This document shows, one piece after another, positions 16,629 through 24,720 of a stretch of 64,000 nt of DNA (position 1 is the stretch's first letter; each line of letters opens with the position of its first letter). The DNA is from Halobacteriovoraceae bacterium. GTDB lineage: Bacteria > Bdellovibrionota > Bacteriovoracia > Bacteriovoracales > Bacteriovoracaceae. The position numbers and the translations under genes were made by a program. The stretch spans positions 13,245-77,244 of the forward strand of contig PBFR01000021.1 of NCBI GenBank assembly GCA_002718735.1, read 5' to 3'. The notes below the pieces were generated by a model that saw only the letters and a list, made by a program, of their open reading frames with translations, was not told where the DNA came from and did no database searches.

Positions 16629-17224
16629 GCAAAAAAGATAACGACAAAAAAGAAGTTGAAGTTTTAGATGATGAAAAAGATCTGGTTCTGGACCATAATT
16701 ATGATGGCATTAAGGAGCTCGATCATCCCTTGCCAGCATGGTGGGTGTTTATCTTTATCGCGACCATCGTGTTTGCCATCCCTTATTACTTTTACTACAC
16801 CCACGCTAGCGGTCCAAGTATCAGGGACGAAATGAAAGAGGAGCTTGCTAAGATTTATAAAATTCAAGATGAATACGAAGCAAAACAGGGGGGATTTAAC
16901 ATCGATAAGTATAACCAGTTCATTATCACTGAGCAGGCCAAAAAACTTGGAAAGATGGTGTTTAATGCCTCTTGTGCCGCATGCCACGGTCAAAAAGGAC
17001 AGGGTGGAATTGGTCCAAATCTAACTGACAAGTATTGGTTGCATGGCGAAGGTAAGCTTGCTGGTGTATTTGAAGTCATTAAAAACGGAGTTGGAGCAAA
17101 AGGAATGCCCGCTTGGAAGCAGTCTCTAAGCGAAGATGAAATGATGGCCGTAACCGATTACGTATTAAAGTTTAAACAAAGGTACGTTGAGGGAAAAGAG
17201 CCTCAGGGTGAGTTGGTAGAATAA
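16625..17224 (+). CDS. ccoP: cbb3 oxidase subunit III (CcoP), mono-heme form
   Basis: Membrane-anchored cytochrome c of 199 residues. The N-terminal FixP_N-type part has the characteristic KELDHPLPAWWVFIFIAT followed by the TM helix. A single cytochrome c domain contains NASCAACHGQKGQGGIGPNL (heme attachment CAACH, about residue 121) and GMPAW with the axial methionine. Classical CcoP is about 290-310 residues with two hemes; this one has only one, so electron entry into the oxidase is simplified. It follows ccoQ with a 4-base overlap. Confidence 0.92.
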   Translation: MSKKDNDKKEVEVLDDEKDLVLDHNYDGIKELDHPLPAWWVFIFIATIVFAIPYYFYYTHASGPSIRDEMKEELAKIYKIQDEYEAKQGGFNIDKYNQFIITEQAKKLGKMVFNASCAACHGQKGQGGIGPNLTDKYWLHGEGKLAGVFEVIKNGVGAKGMPAWKQSLSEDEMMAVTDYVLKFKQRYVEGKEPQGELVE

Positions 17225-17225
17225 T

Positions 17226-18623
17226 ATGTCCAGAAGTAGAGAGCTGCATTCAACAAGACTCGGCACCACTGATGAGAAGGGAAGGAGGGTTATGCCTCAA
17301 CCTGAAGATGTGGTGGGGAAGTGGAAAAGTAGACGCTCTCTAATCTACTCAGGTTTAATCTCTATATATTTGATCCTGCCTTGGATTTATATCGATGGAA
17401 AACAATGGGTATTACTCAATATTCCCAGAAGAGAATTCACCATCTTTGGAAGCGTTTTTCATGCCTATGACAGCGTATACCTCATATTTGTATTTCTAGG
17501 TTTTATGCTTCTTATAGCTTTCATTACAAGTGTCTGGGGAAGGGCATGGTGTGGATGGGCATGCCCCCAAACTGTTTTTATAGATCTAATTTATCGAAAA
17601 ATAGAAAGACTTGTTGAGGGAAATGCCAGAAAGAGAAAGGCCTTAAATCGTTCAGGTCTAACTGTTGAAAAAATTTATAAGAAGAGCTTCAAGTGGATTT
17701 TATATCTAATCGTTTCCCTTCACATTGTTCATTCTTTTTTAGGTTACTTTGTTGGCACCCGCAATTTGGTTGGCATCAGCTTTCAATCTCCATCCGAAAA
17801 CTGGTTTTTGTTTGTGACCATGCTGGTTTTGACGGCAATTACACTTTTTGACTTTGCTTGGTTTAGAGAACAGTTCTGTATTATCGCTTGTCCCTACGGA
17901 AGGTTTCAAAGTGTTTTGATGGATCAAAACTCTTTAGTGGTGGCCTATGATGATAGACGAGGTGAACCCAGAAGAAATACTGTCAAAAATCTAAATGAAG
18001 AGGGTGACTGCATAGACTGTTTCAAATGCGTTAAAGTCTGTCCTACAGGCATCGATATCAGACGTGGAACTCAAATGGAGTGTATCGCCTGTACTATGTG
18101 CATTGATGCTTGTGACGAAATTATGCGCAAAATTAATAGACCCGAAGGACTGATTCGGTATACCAGTGAGAATGAGCTTGAAGGGGAGAGTAGAAAAATT
18201 GGACTGCGAAGCTTTATCTATGCGTTGCTTCTCATAATTGTTTTTACTGGAGCTGCGGTAGGTCTTTCAAAGCGAGCAATGCTCAAAACACAGTTCTTAA
18301 GAATGCCTGGGCCACCATTTTCAAAAGTAGTGGAAAATAATGAAGAGTTTTATATAAACAGGTTCCAAGCTAAGGTGCAGGTGATTGGAAGAATGGGAAA
18401 GAAGCTTTCTATATCTTCACTTCACCCGGATGTGCAGTTAGTAAGTGGCCAATTGCCACTAAGCATTGGCAAGGACCGAGAAAGTCTTGTTATATTTATA
18501 AAGTACAAAAAGGAGCTTTTGAACAACGGGTCTTTTAAAGTTCCACTTAAAATTTTCATCAAAAGTGACAGTGAAACTCTAGAGCACATGACAACGGAGG
18601 TTGGAATTGTCGGACCTCTATGA
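17226..18623 (+). CDS. ccoG: CcoG/FixG/RdxA-type 4Fe-4S membrane protein
   Basis: Polytopic membrane ferredoxin of 465 residues linked to cbb3 oxidase maturation; CcoG reduces Cu(II) ahead of copper delivery by CcoI. It shows several N-terminal TM helices, a WCGWACPQTVFID motif (about residue 105), CIIACPYGRFQ, and two CxxCxxCxxxC clusters in CIDCFKCVKVCP and CIACTMCIDACD (about residues 265-300). A further TM helix and a periplasmic Ig-like C-terminus (FixG_C) follow. It begins 1 base after the ccoP stop, and its 3' end overlaps the next gene. Confidence 0.95.
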   Translation: MSRSRELHSTRLGTTDEKGRRVMPQPEDVVGKWKSRRSLIYSGLISIYLILPWIYIDGKQWVLLNIPRREFTIFGSVFHAYDSVYLIFVFLGFMLLIAFITSVWGRAWCGWACPQTVFIDLIYRKIERLVEGNARKRKALNRSGLTVEKIYKKSFKWILYLIVSLHIVHSFLGYFVGTRNLVGISFQSPSENWFLFVTMLVLTAITLFDFAWFREQFCIIACPYGRFQSVLMDQNSLVVAYDDRRGEPRRNTVKNLNEEGDCIDCFKCVKVCPTGIDIRRGTQMECIACTMCIDACDEIMRKINRPEGLIRYTSENELEGESRKIGLRSFIYALLLIIVFTGAAVGLSKRAMLKTQFLRMPGPPFSKVVENNEEFYINRFQAKVQVIGRMGKKLSISSLHPDVQLVSGQLPLSIGKDRESLVIFIKYKKELLNNGSFKVPLKIFIKSDSETLEHMTTEVGIVGPL

Positions 18624-19293
18624 ATTGTTACTTAATTCCTCAATTAGCTTAGTGCCTTTATTTGCCTTTTTCATCGGAGCACTTGGCAGTATACACTGCG
18701 TTGGAATGTGTGGTGGATTGGCATTGGCCGTAAATAAGACAAAAAGAGAGTTTTGGCAGTATAACCTTGGGAGACTCTTAGGCTACCTCTTTCTAGGGTT
18801 TTTGTTCTCACTGCTAGGAGCTTTTGCCCTAGATCCTGAGATTAAGGAGGTGATGAGTATTTTGTGTGGCATTTTTCTTGGTGTTTTTCTATTGGCCATT
18901 TCTATTTTAAATTTTAAAGGTCGAGAGTTGACTATAAGCATTCCAGTTTTAAATGAAACATACAGTTTTCTATTTAAAAAGTTTATAGTTACGAGCACCG
19001 GCAAATCTTTTGGCTTTGGTGCATGTTCGATTCTCTTACCCTGTGCGATTTCTAATGGTTTAATTCTTGCTGCACTCTCATTGGGCGGATTGGCCCAAGC
19101 AGGATTGATAATTATTTTCTTTTGGCTTGGTACACTGCCTGCAATGATACTTGGAGTTGGTTGGATTAGGGAGCAAACAAAGCTAAAAGGAATCAACGCT
19201 CAAAGAATAAGTGCGATAATTTTTCTACTTCTTGGAGTTGCAACTTTGGCCTATAAGGTTCACCAAGCACTAAATAGTGAACTGATATGTTAA
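18607..19293 (+). CDS. TauE/SafE-like (DsbD_2-type) membrane protein of the cco cluster
   Basis: A membrane protein of about 228 residues with six or so helices. The first carries the motif GALGSIHCVGMCGGLALAV, and the second half repeats a related motif (FGFGACSILLPCAISNGLI), the paired-cysteine pattern of the CcdA/DsbD-like group annotated as TauE/SafE in cbb3 clusters. Such proteins are thought to act in copper or thiol handling for oxidase assembly. No ATG is near: ACGGAGG at 18594-18600 points to TTG 18607 (6-base spacing) rather than TTG 18601, which abuts it. The start overlaps the ccoG end by 17 bases. Role is inferred from context. Confidence 0.75.
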   Translation: MSDLYELLLNSSISLVPLFAFFIGALGSIHCVGMCGGLALAVNKTKREFWQYNLGRLLGYLFLGFLFSLLGAFALDPEIKEVMSILCGIFLGVFLLAISILNFKGRELTISIPVLNETYSFLFKKFIVTSTGKSFGFGACSILLPCAISNGLILAALSLGGLAQAGLIIIFFWLGTLPAMILGVGWIREQTKLKGINAQRISAIIFLLLGVATLAYKVHQALNSELIC

Positions 19294-19376
19294 AATTCTT
19301 TATCTTGACCTCGAGATTTCAATGAGTTGGAGAATTTGTCACTGGAAGAAATAAGCTAGGTTAAATTTATGCATGC

Positions 19377-19382
19377 TATAAT
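19377..19382 (+). promoter_or_regulatory. -10 element (extended) directly before a start codon
   Basis: TGCTATAAT is a perfect -10 with an extended TGn, ending 6 bases before the ATG at 19389. Transcription would begin at or within one base of the start codon. No Shine-Dalgarno sequence is present and no clear -35 is visible, which suggests a leaderless mRNA. Confidence 0.5.
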
Positions 19383-19388
19383 ATAGCT

Positions 19389-20963
19389 ATGAGCATAAAG
19401 GTTGGATATGTAGGTAGCGATTTGAGGTTCTTTGGTCACATAAAATCTGTGATCGATGAAAAGGTTAATGACCAAGTTGAATACGTTCAATATGAAGTCA
19501 ATGATGACTTCGTTGCGGCCAACGTCTTTATCCAAATCTTTGAGGCCAAGCTTGATATTATCTATATAGATTTATTTTACATTCCAGAAAAAGGCCTTTC
19601 TCTTTGTAAACTTTTATGTCGAAACAATGAAACGAGATTAAAGAGTACTGTTTTAATTCATGATCAAAATCAAGGTGATGCCAGTCTACTAAGAGGTGTA
19701 TTGAGTGGTGCTCGCTTAAACTACTATAAAAGTGCTGAACCTAAGGAGCTTGCAGCGCATCCCTTAATGCTGTTGGATGCGGCCTATGATGCTGGTGATG
19801 AGTATGCATCCGGCACTAATTTAAAAGGACTATACTTTAAACAAATCCTTAGAATAGGATATGTTGCCCAAAATCACTATAGAATCGAAACTAGTTGTAA
19901 GCTCAAAGAGCAGTCTGTTGTTGAGCTGAACACCCACCCGCTTTCTGTTATTATGCCATCCCCGAGATTCCTTGTTGAAAATTTTAGCGACAACGACTTA
20001 TATTACAATCAACGATTTAGCTATGACTTGAGATTCACTTATCTTAATAATGAATTTTTCAAAGCAAGTGAACAGTCTTGGGTAAATTATAAAAAGGCCA
20101 ATATCAGAAAAAAACTGAACCAAAAAGAGAGAGAGGACCAGCCCTACATTCTTGCAGATGTTGAAAAGCGTGTGAGACTTTACCAGCCAGTTAAAGAGGA
20201 GATTAAACAATGGCTTGCCGAAAATAGAATCACCAACACCCCTAAGCGTTTAAAAGTTTTAGTCTTGGATGAAACCCTGGAGATTTTTAAAGAGTACTCC
20301 CAAAATCCGAAGGATTTTCCCTTTTCTATAAACTTTCAAACCAAACTCACCAAAGACTTTTTTCAAGTGCGAAGGTTTAGACCTCATCTGATTATCTATC
20401 ACATGGGTGAGGACTTTGAAGTGCTCAAAAAGATAGTGGAAGAGATTAAAGTGTTGGAAGGCTATAATCCAAGTCTATTGGTGTTTAACTATAAAGATAA
20501 TAGTGCAGAGCTGCGTAAGAATGTCGGATACGAACAGATCATGGCCTCAAAAGAAAGTGTGCAACTAGAATTAATAAAAAAAATGGCCGAAGTCCTTGGT
20601 TCGAAGGGCGATTTTACAAGTACAGATGATAAAGTGTTTTTAAAGACAACCAATCCACGATCTGTGGCAACCATTCTACATAGCGGAGAAATAATCAAGT
20701 TCAATCAAAGTGAAATGCTTTTTGCTACTCATTTGGATATACCGATGTGGACAACGCTAATTCTTGAGGCTCCATTAAAGGCACTAATTACAGTCATACC
20801 GACGACTGAAAAAATTGGATCGAGTGTGCCTGTTTATCGTGCATTAATAAACGGTGTGGGGGAGCTTCAAGAGAATGAGCTCAGAAGGTTGGTGAATAAG
20901 TCTCTCGAGGAACCAAAAGACGTTGAGGATGAAGATGGCGAAGATTCTAACTCTTCGCCTTAA
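19389..20963 (+). CDS. Protein with two receiver-like domains and an unknown C-terminal domain
   Basis: A 524-residue protein with no recognised name. Residues 1-125 read as a response-regulator receiver: beta3 is IIYIDLFYIPEKGLSLCKLL, with a candidate phospho-aspartate D61, but the usual acidic pair of beta1 is replaced by GSD. Residues about 280-400 read as a second receiver-like fold (LKVLVLDETLEIFKEY ... PHLIIYHMGED) in which the aspartate position is lost. A beta-rich region of about 100 residues and an acidic tail (EPKDVEDEDGEDSNSSP) follow. No kinase or DNA-binding domain is apparent. It may be a signal-integration or scaffold protein. It is convergent with astA, overlapping by 17 bases. 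Domain reading is by eye. Confidence 0.6.
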   Translation: MSIKVGYVGSDLRFFGHIKSVIDEKVNDQVEYVQYEVNDDFVAANVFIQIFEAKLDIIYIDLFYIPEKGLSLCKLLCRNNETRLKSTVLIHDQNQGDASLLRGVLSGARLNYYKSAEPKELAAHPLMLLDAAYDAGDEYASGTNLKGLYFKQILRIGYVAQNHYRIETSCKLKEQSVVELNTHPLSVIMPSPRFLVENFSDNDLYYNQRFSYDLRFTYLNNEFFKASEQSWVNYKKANIRKKLNQKEREDQPYILADVEKRVRLYQPVKEEIKQWLAENRITNTPKRLKVLVLDETLEIFKEYSQNPKDFPFSINFQTKLTKDFFQVRRFRPHLIIYHMGEDFEVLKKIVEEIKVLEGYNPSLLVFNYKDNSAELRKNVGYEQIMASKESVQLELIKKMAEVLGSKGDFTSTDDKVFLKTTNPRSVATILHSGEIIKFNQSEMLFATHLDIPMWTTLILEAPLKALITVIPTTEKIGSSVPVYRALINGVGELQENELRRLVNKSLEEPKDVEDEDGEDSNSSP

Positions 20964-21975
20964 GTGATACGTATCTAAGTCTTTCCCCAAATCTTAGCTT
21001 TAATGCGGTTGCCGTGACAGCACTAATTTGGGCCTTGCCATTGTCTAGAACTTTTAACTTTCCAAGGCATGCCTTAAAGTCTATTTTTCCAGAGTTTGAA
21101 ATAATGAATACGTCAGATTCAAAATCTGCGTCTACAATCTCGCCAACTTCTAAAACTTTTGATTCTTTTAGAGCCCGAACTTCATCTAGTGGAGCTTCCA
21201 GGACTGGACCTGGTTCGAAAATGCCTACAAGTCCGTTAAACTGAAATCCTTCTTGTTCAAGAATTCTTTTTGCTGGTTCCGTATTTGGGTGCACCTGTGC
21301 AACAACATCTTGGGCCTCTTTAGGAAGAAGGTCTACTAAAATTGGATATTTTGGAAGAAGTTCATCGATAAATTTTCTACTCTTCATTTGCAGGTAGTCA
21401 GCTTGAACAAAGTCAATGTTCATGAATTTTTGGCCAACAGCATCCCAGAAAGGTGAGTGGCCTTCATCGTTAACGCGTCCCCTCATCTCAGCAATCACGT
21501 TGTCTTCAAAATGCCTTCTATTTTCTGCCATATAAAGAAATCTGGAAAGCGAAAGGAATCTTCCATTCTGGGAGTTCCTAAATTCAGGTGACAAAAATAG
21601 TGAACAGATTTCGGCCGGGCCAGAATGGGTTTTTTCAAAGTGAAGACTCTTAACTTCTTTCTCAACACTTAGGCTTTGAGATTTCATAACTTCTGACTTT
21701 AGGTGATAGAAGTAATAGGCCTCAAAACCTCCGATTTTGGAAATAATTCCGCTAACACCAACAATCTTTCCTGTGAATAGTTCCTCCATTACAAATAGGT
21801 ACGCCTCACCACCGGGACGATCTCCTCGGTGGGCAACGCTTCTTTCTGATATGAGAATTTTGTGCCTAATAATCTCTTCGTCTTTTGGAAGAGAGGTAAG
21901 ACCATGGCCTGAAACTTTTAAAAGCTCCATTAGGCCTGCCAGGTCCTTATCTTTAATTGGTCTAATTACAAACAT
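20947..21975 (-). CDS. astA: Arginine N-succinyltransferase
   Basis: First enzyme of the AST pathway: transfers succinate from succinyl-CoA to arginine. 342 residues, the same size as E. coli AstA, with matching blocks: MFVIRPIKDKDLAGLMEL, GLTSLPKDEEII, EICSLFLSPEFRNSQNGRFLS, VIAEMRG...GHSPFWDAVGQKFMNIDF, and EAQDVVAQVHPNTEPAKRILEQEGF near the C-terminus. It follows the aminotransferase gene with a 3-base gap, so the two form an operon. No astB or astE is in the window; an AstD-like dehydrogenase is at 4.7-6.2 kb. Identity is strong. Confidence 0.92.
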   Translation of the reverse strand: MFVIRPIKDKDLAGLMELLKVSGHGLTSLPKDEEIIRHKILISERSVAHRGDRPGGEAYLFVMEELFTGKIVGVSGIISKIGGFEAYYFYHLKSEVMKSQSLSVEKEVKSLHFEKTHSGPAEICSLFLSPEFRNSQNGRFLSLSRFLYMAENRRHFEDNVIAEMRGRVNDEGHSPFWDAVGQKFMNIDFVQADYLQMKSRKFIDELLPKYPILVDLLPKEAQDVVAQVHPNTEPAKRILEQEGFQFNGLVGIFEPGPVLEAPLDEVRALKESKVLEVGEIVDADFESDVFIISNSGKIDFKACLGKLKVLDNGKAQISAVTATALKLRFGERLRYVSLKAKS

Positions 21976-21978
21976 CTG

Positions 21979-23367
21979 CTACTTACACTCGTTTAAAGTT
22001 GTTTCAATTATCTCGCAAACCTTGTCGATATCTTCTAGTTCAACTCCACCTGCAGGCACCAAGAATCTAACTCTAGTTGGTGACGCTCCTGCAATAAATG
22101 ATAAAACACCATTTTTAAATAATTGAAGAGTGAAATCCTTAGACTTGGTCGCGTCGCCTTTGTAGATAGTCATACCCACCATTGCACCGATACCCCAAGG
22201 TCCCTCGATCAAATCAGGATACTTCTGATTTAATTTTATTAGATTTGCCTTAAATCTGGCATGAATCTTTTCAATTTTGCCGTCATCTCCAAGGTAGCCG
22301 CCATTAGCTACTTCATTAATCATATAGTAAGCGGCATTGATGGCCGAGCCCGATGAGGTAAATGTTTGGCTGATTAGCCCCGGCTGAGGCTTGTGGTCAT
22401 TTCTGTAAATAGTTGCACAAACTTGTGAGTTCTTCCCAATATTTACAAAGTCTACATGCTTATCAAGCTTAAAGTATTGAAAAGCAAACATTTCTTTGGT
22501 TCTCATAAATGTTTGAACCTCGTCTACAATAACTGAAACGTCATGCTTTTTACACGTGTCGCAAATGGCTTTGAAAAACTCCTCATTTCCTACAAAGTAG
22601 CCACCTTCTCCTTGAATTAACTCCATACACATTGCTGCATAGTCACCTGGGTGGCGCATAAAATACTTTTCAAGCATTGATACCGCTCTTTTGATAGACC
22701 CTTCATGATCACTTTCATCGTAGAATGGGATATAATCAACTGCCAAAGTTGGAGGAAGTCCCTTTCTATAGGCGGCTTTATCTGTAATTTGGGATACGGC
22801 CATAGTTCTTCCCATGAAACACTTTTCAAAGGCTATAACTCTATGTGCAGGAGCCCTTTTTTGGAATGCCATTTTTAGAGCGTTCTCTGCGGCCATAACC
22901 CCTGAAGAAGTCATGAACATGTGATCAAAGCCGGCGTCGTACTTGTTAGCCTGGTCTAGAATCAATTTAAATAACTTTGGCGAGTCGCTATTTTGCTGAA
23001 GGTTTCCACTCATTGTAGTGTTGGTGGCACTTCCTTTTATTTCAGCAGCAACAACACCCGGGTGAGAGTGACCAAAATAGTGAACACCGATTCCAGTAAT
23101 AAAATCGTACTTTACAGAACCGTCACACAGCTCAACTAATGCTCCCTTTCCGATTCCTGATCCCACGTAATCGTAAAAGAGTTTACCACCTCTATATTCG
23201 CTAAACTCCTTTAGAGTCTTTTCGTATTCTTCAACAAGCTCAGGATCACTGCCTTTAACCCCTGTTATTTTGCTTGAATGCTCCGCAAGGGCCTCTTGAA
23301 TAAGTTTTTGTGCCTGTTCGATTCGAGCATCCTCTAGATATTGTTCACCTATAGTTTTCTTAGACAT
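21979..23367 (-). CDS. Class III PLP aminotransferase, AstC/ornithine- or lysine-type
   Basis: PLP-dependent aminotransferase of about 462 residues. Fold-type I class III marks: GVHYFGHSHPGVVAAE near the N-terminus, TSSGVMAAENALKMA (phosphate-binding loop region), DEVQTFMRT (PLP aspartate) and FVNIGKNSQVCA with the likely Schiff-base lysine. Adjacent astA suggests N-succinylornithine transamination (AstC role). The longer length and divergent catalytic block leave lysine 6-aminotransferase or another omega-aminotransferase possible. Three in-frame ATGs exist; the third (MSKKTIGEQ, 23367) is preceded by GGAG at proper spacing and is used. Enzyme class certain, substrate inferred. Confidence 0.82.
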   Translation of the reverse strand: MSKKTIGEQYLEDARIEQAQKLIQEALAEHSSKITGVKGSDPELVEEYEKTLKEFSEYRGGKLFYDYVGSGIGKGALVELCDGSVKYDFITGIGVHYFGHSHPGVVAAEIKGSATNTTMSGNLQQNSDSPKLFKLILDQANKYDAGFDHMFMTSSGVMAAENALKMAFQKRAPAHRVIAFEKCFMGRTMAVSQITDKAAYRKGLPPTLAVDYIPFYDESDHEGSIKRAVSMLEKYFMRHPGDYAAMCMELIQGEGGYFVGNEEFFKAICDTCKKHDVSVIVDEVQTFMRTKEMFAFQYFKLDKHVDFVNIGKNSQVCATIYRNDHKPQPGLISQTFTSSGSAINAAYYMINEVANGGYLGDDGKIEKIHARFKANLIKLNQKYPDLIEGPWGIGAMVGMTIYKGDATKSKDFTLQLFKNGVLSFIAGASPTRVRFLVPAGGVELEDIDKVCEIIETTLNECK

Positions 23368-23483
23368 CGCATTCTCCATTTTATGAGTATTCAACTTACG
23401 CGCAAATTAACAATATATAAGCGCTTTATCGACACTTTTTCTGAAAAAATTGATAAATTCTGGTTCTGGACCGAGGTGATTGT

Positions 23484-23930
23484 ATGTACAGAGCACTCAA
23501 GTATTTCATAATAGGCACTTTGATTGGATTTGTGATTTTTTTCGCAGGCCTGTCCATCTTCTATTCCTTCAGAGAGGCCATGGTTATGGCCTGTGTATCG
23601 GGAATAATTTATGGGGTATTTTGCCTTGGGTTCATGTCCAGGTTTCTTAAAACTTCTGTTTTTGAGGTTAACTCTGAGAATAGAGATCCACAAAAATCAA
23701 TGCAATGGTATGCGGACACAATTAGGTCTCAAATCATAGAAATGAGGTTTAAAAGAATAGGTAAATCTAACGAGTTGGAAGTATTTCACCCGACTGGGTT
23801 ATATAAGATAGTTGAGCGAAGGATTGAGCTGCGTGCCGATCCTTATTCGGTCAATGTCAAGGCCAGCAAATTTATGGTGAGAGTTCTTTCGGATTTAGTC
23901 GAAATAAAGGCCGGGAGTTCTCTGCCTTGA
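23484..23930 (+). CDS. Small two-helix membrane protein, unknown
   Basis: A 148-residue protein with a GAGG ribosome site 7 bases before ATG 23484. Two hydrophobic helices (ALKYFIIGTLIGFVIFFAGLS and MVMACVSGIIYGVFCLGFM) are followed by a soluble tail of about 85 residues resembling a PH-like/bPH2 domain in composition (RIGKSNELEVFHPTGLYKIVERRIELRADP). No family is recognised with certainty. It is divergent from the aminotransferase gene and convergent with the hemerythrin gene, so it is probably monocistronic. Confidence 0.6.
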   Translation: MYRALKYFIIGTLIGFVIFFAGLSIFYSFREAMVMACVSGIIYGVFCLGFMSRFLKTSVFEVNSENRDPQKSMQWYADTIRSQIIEMRFKRIGKSNELEVFHPTGLYKIVERRIELRADPYSVNVKASKFMVRVLSDLVEIKAGSSLP

Positions 23931-23942
23931 GTTGTCCCGGCC
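23909..23942. terminator. GC-rich hairpin between convergent genes
   Basis: GGCCGGGA and TCCCGGCC form a perfect 8-bp stem (23909-23916 with 23935-23942) across an 18-base loop, spanning the stop of the plus-strand gene and ending 6 bases before the hemerythrin stop. No long T-run follows directly on either strand, so termination efficiency is uncertain. Confidence 0.35.
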
Positions 23943-23947
23943 GCCAG

Positions 23948-24451
23948 CTAGAAATTGGCTTTTTTCTTTGCCTTTAAAAAATTTTGGCAAATCTTTTGGG
24001 ACTTTTCGTCGCTCCACTCTTCCTTGGTGTGCTCCAAAAATTCCTCTTCTTCCTCGCGGTGGTGGTGTTTTATGTCCTCACATAAAACTTGGAGTTTTGC
24101 TTTCCAATCGGGGTTTTCCACCGCCACGTCATCGAGTTCACTCATGATAAGTTTTATCTGATGGTGCTCTTGTTTACTTTCTCTGATTTGTTCCTTGGAC
24201 ACATCATTTACACCCGGGATTTCTTGATAGTAGGTGTACTCTTCAGCGTTCATGTGGTGGAGGATTTCTTTTTTTACATCGTTGAACAAATCACGTCTTT
24301 CGTTAACAGAAAGTCCTTCTCCTGAAATCGCACGTACGAGTTTGTCTTCGATTTGATGGTGCTCCCACATGATCAAGTCTTCAACTCTCTCATATTCCTT
24401 ATCCTCATAGGGAAAGTCTTCTTGTTCAAATGGCTGTTCTATGTTCTCCAT
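23948..24451 (-). CDS. Hemerythrin HHE-domain protein
   Basis: A cytoplasmic four-helix-bundle protein of 167 residues binding a non-heme di-iron centre. Visible ligand motifs: MWEHHQIEDKLV, ILHHMNAEEYTYYQE, SKQEHHQIKLIM and LCEDIKHHHREEEEEFLE, i.e. the H, HxxxE, H, HxxxxE pattern repeated in the HHE family. Such proteins bind O2, NO or help repair iron centres; with the Fnr/cbb3 module at 9.5-19.3 kb it fits low-oxygen or NO physiology. GAGGAGG lies 5 bases upstream of the ATG. It is followed by a 17-base convergent gap. Confidence 0.85.
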   Translation of the reverse strand: MENIEQPFEQEDFPYEDKEYERVEDLIMWEHHQIEDKLVRAISGEGLSVNERRDLFNDVKKEILHHMNAEEYTYYQEIPGVNDVSKEQIRESKQEHHQIKLIMSELDDVAVENPDWKAKLQVLCEDIKHHHREEEEEFLEHTKEEWSDEKSQKICQNFLKAKKKANF

Positions 24452-24608
24452 ATTTCCTCCTCAACTTAAGAAAATGCAAGGTGAATGCCGGCCTATTTTG
24501 GAGGGAGATGGGGGGAATAATTAAAAATTGTACTATTTTGTCTCGGCGCACATTTAGCATTTGTAATTAACCTTAGTTAAGTGGCTGATTTTTTATAGCA
24601 ATTAAAGG

Positions 24609-24637
24609 TTGATATTCAACTTTCCGAGTAATATATC
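24609..24637 (+). promoter_or_regulatory. Sigma-70-type promoter for the E1 dehydrogenase gene
   Basis: TTGATA (24609-24614), a 17-base spacer, and TATATC (24632-24637) make a good sigma-70 promoter, which would give a 5' leader of about 75 bases before ATG 24721. The 24452-24720 gap is otherwise AT-rich and shows no other feature. Confidence 0.45.
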
Positions 24638-24720
24638 TTAATAAATTTTTGATATAACGATTAATTATGATATTAAGTGGACCTTTAAGTTCATAAAATC
24701 ATTAGAATTAGGGGAAGCGC

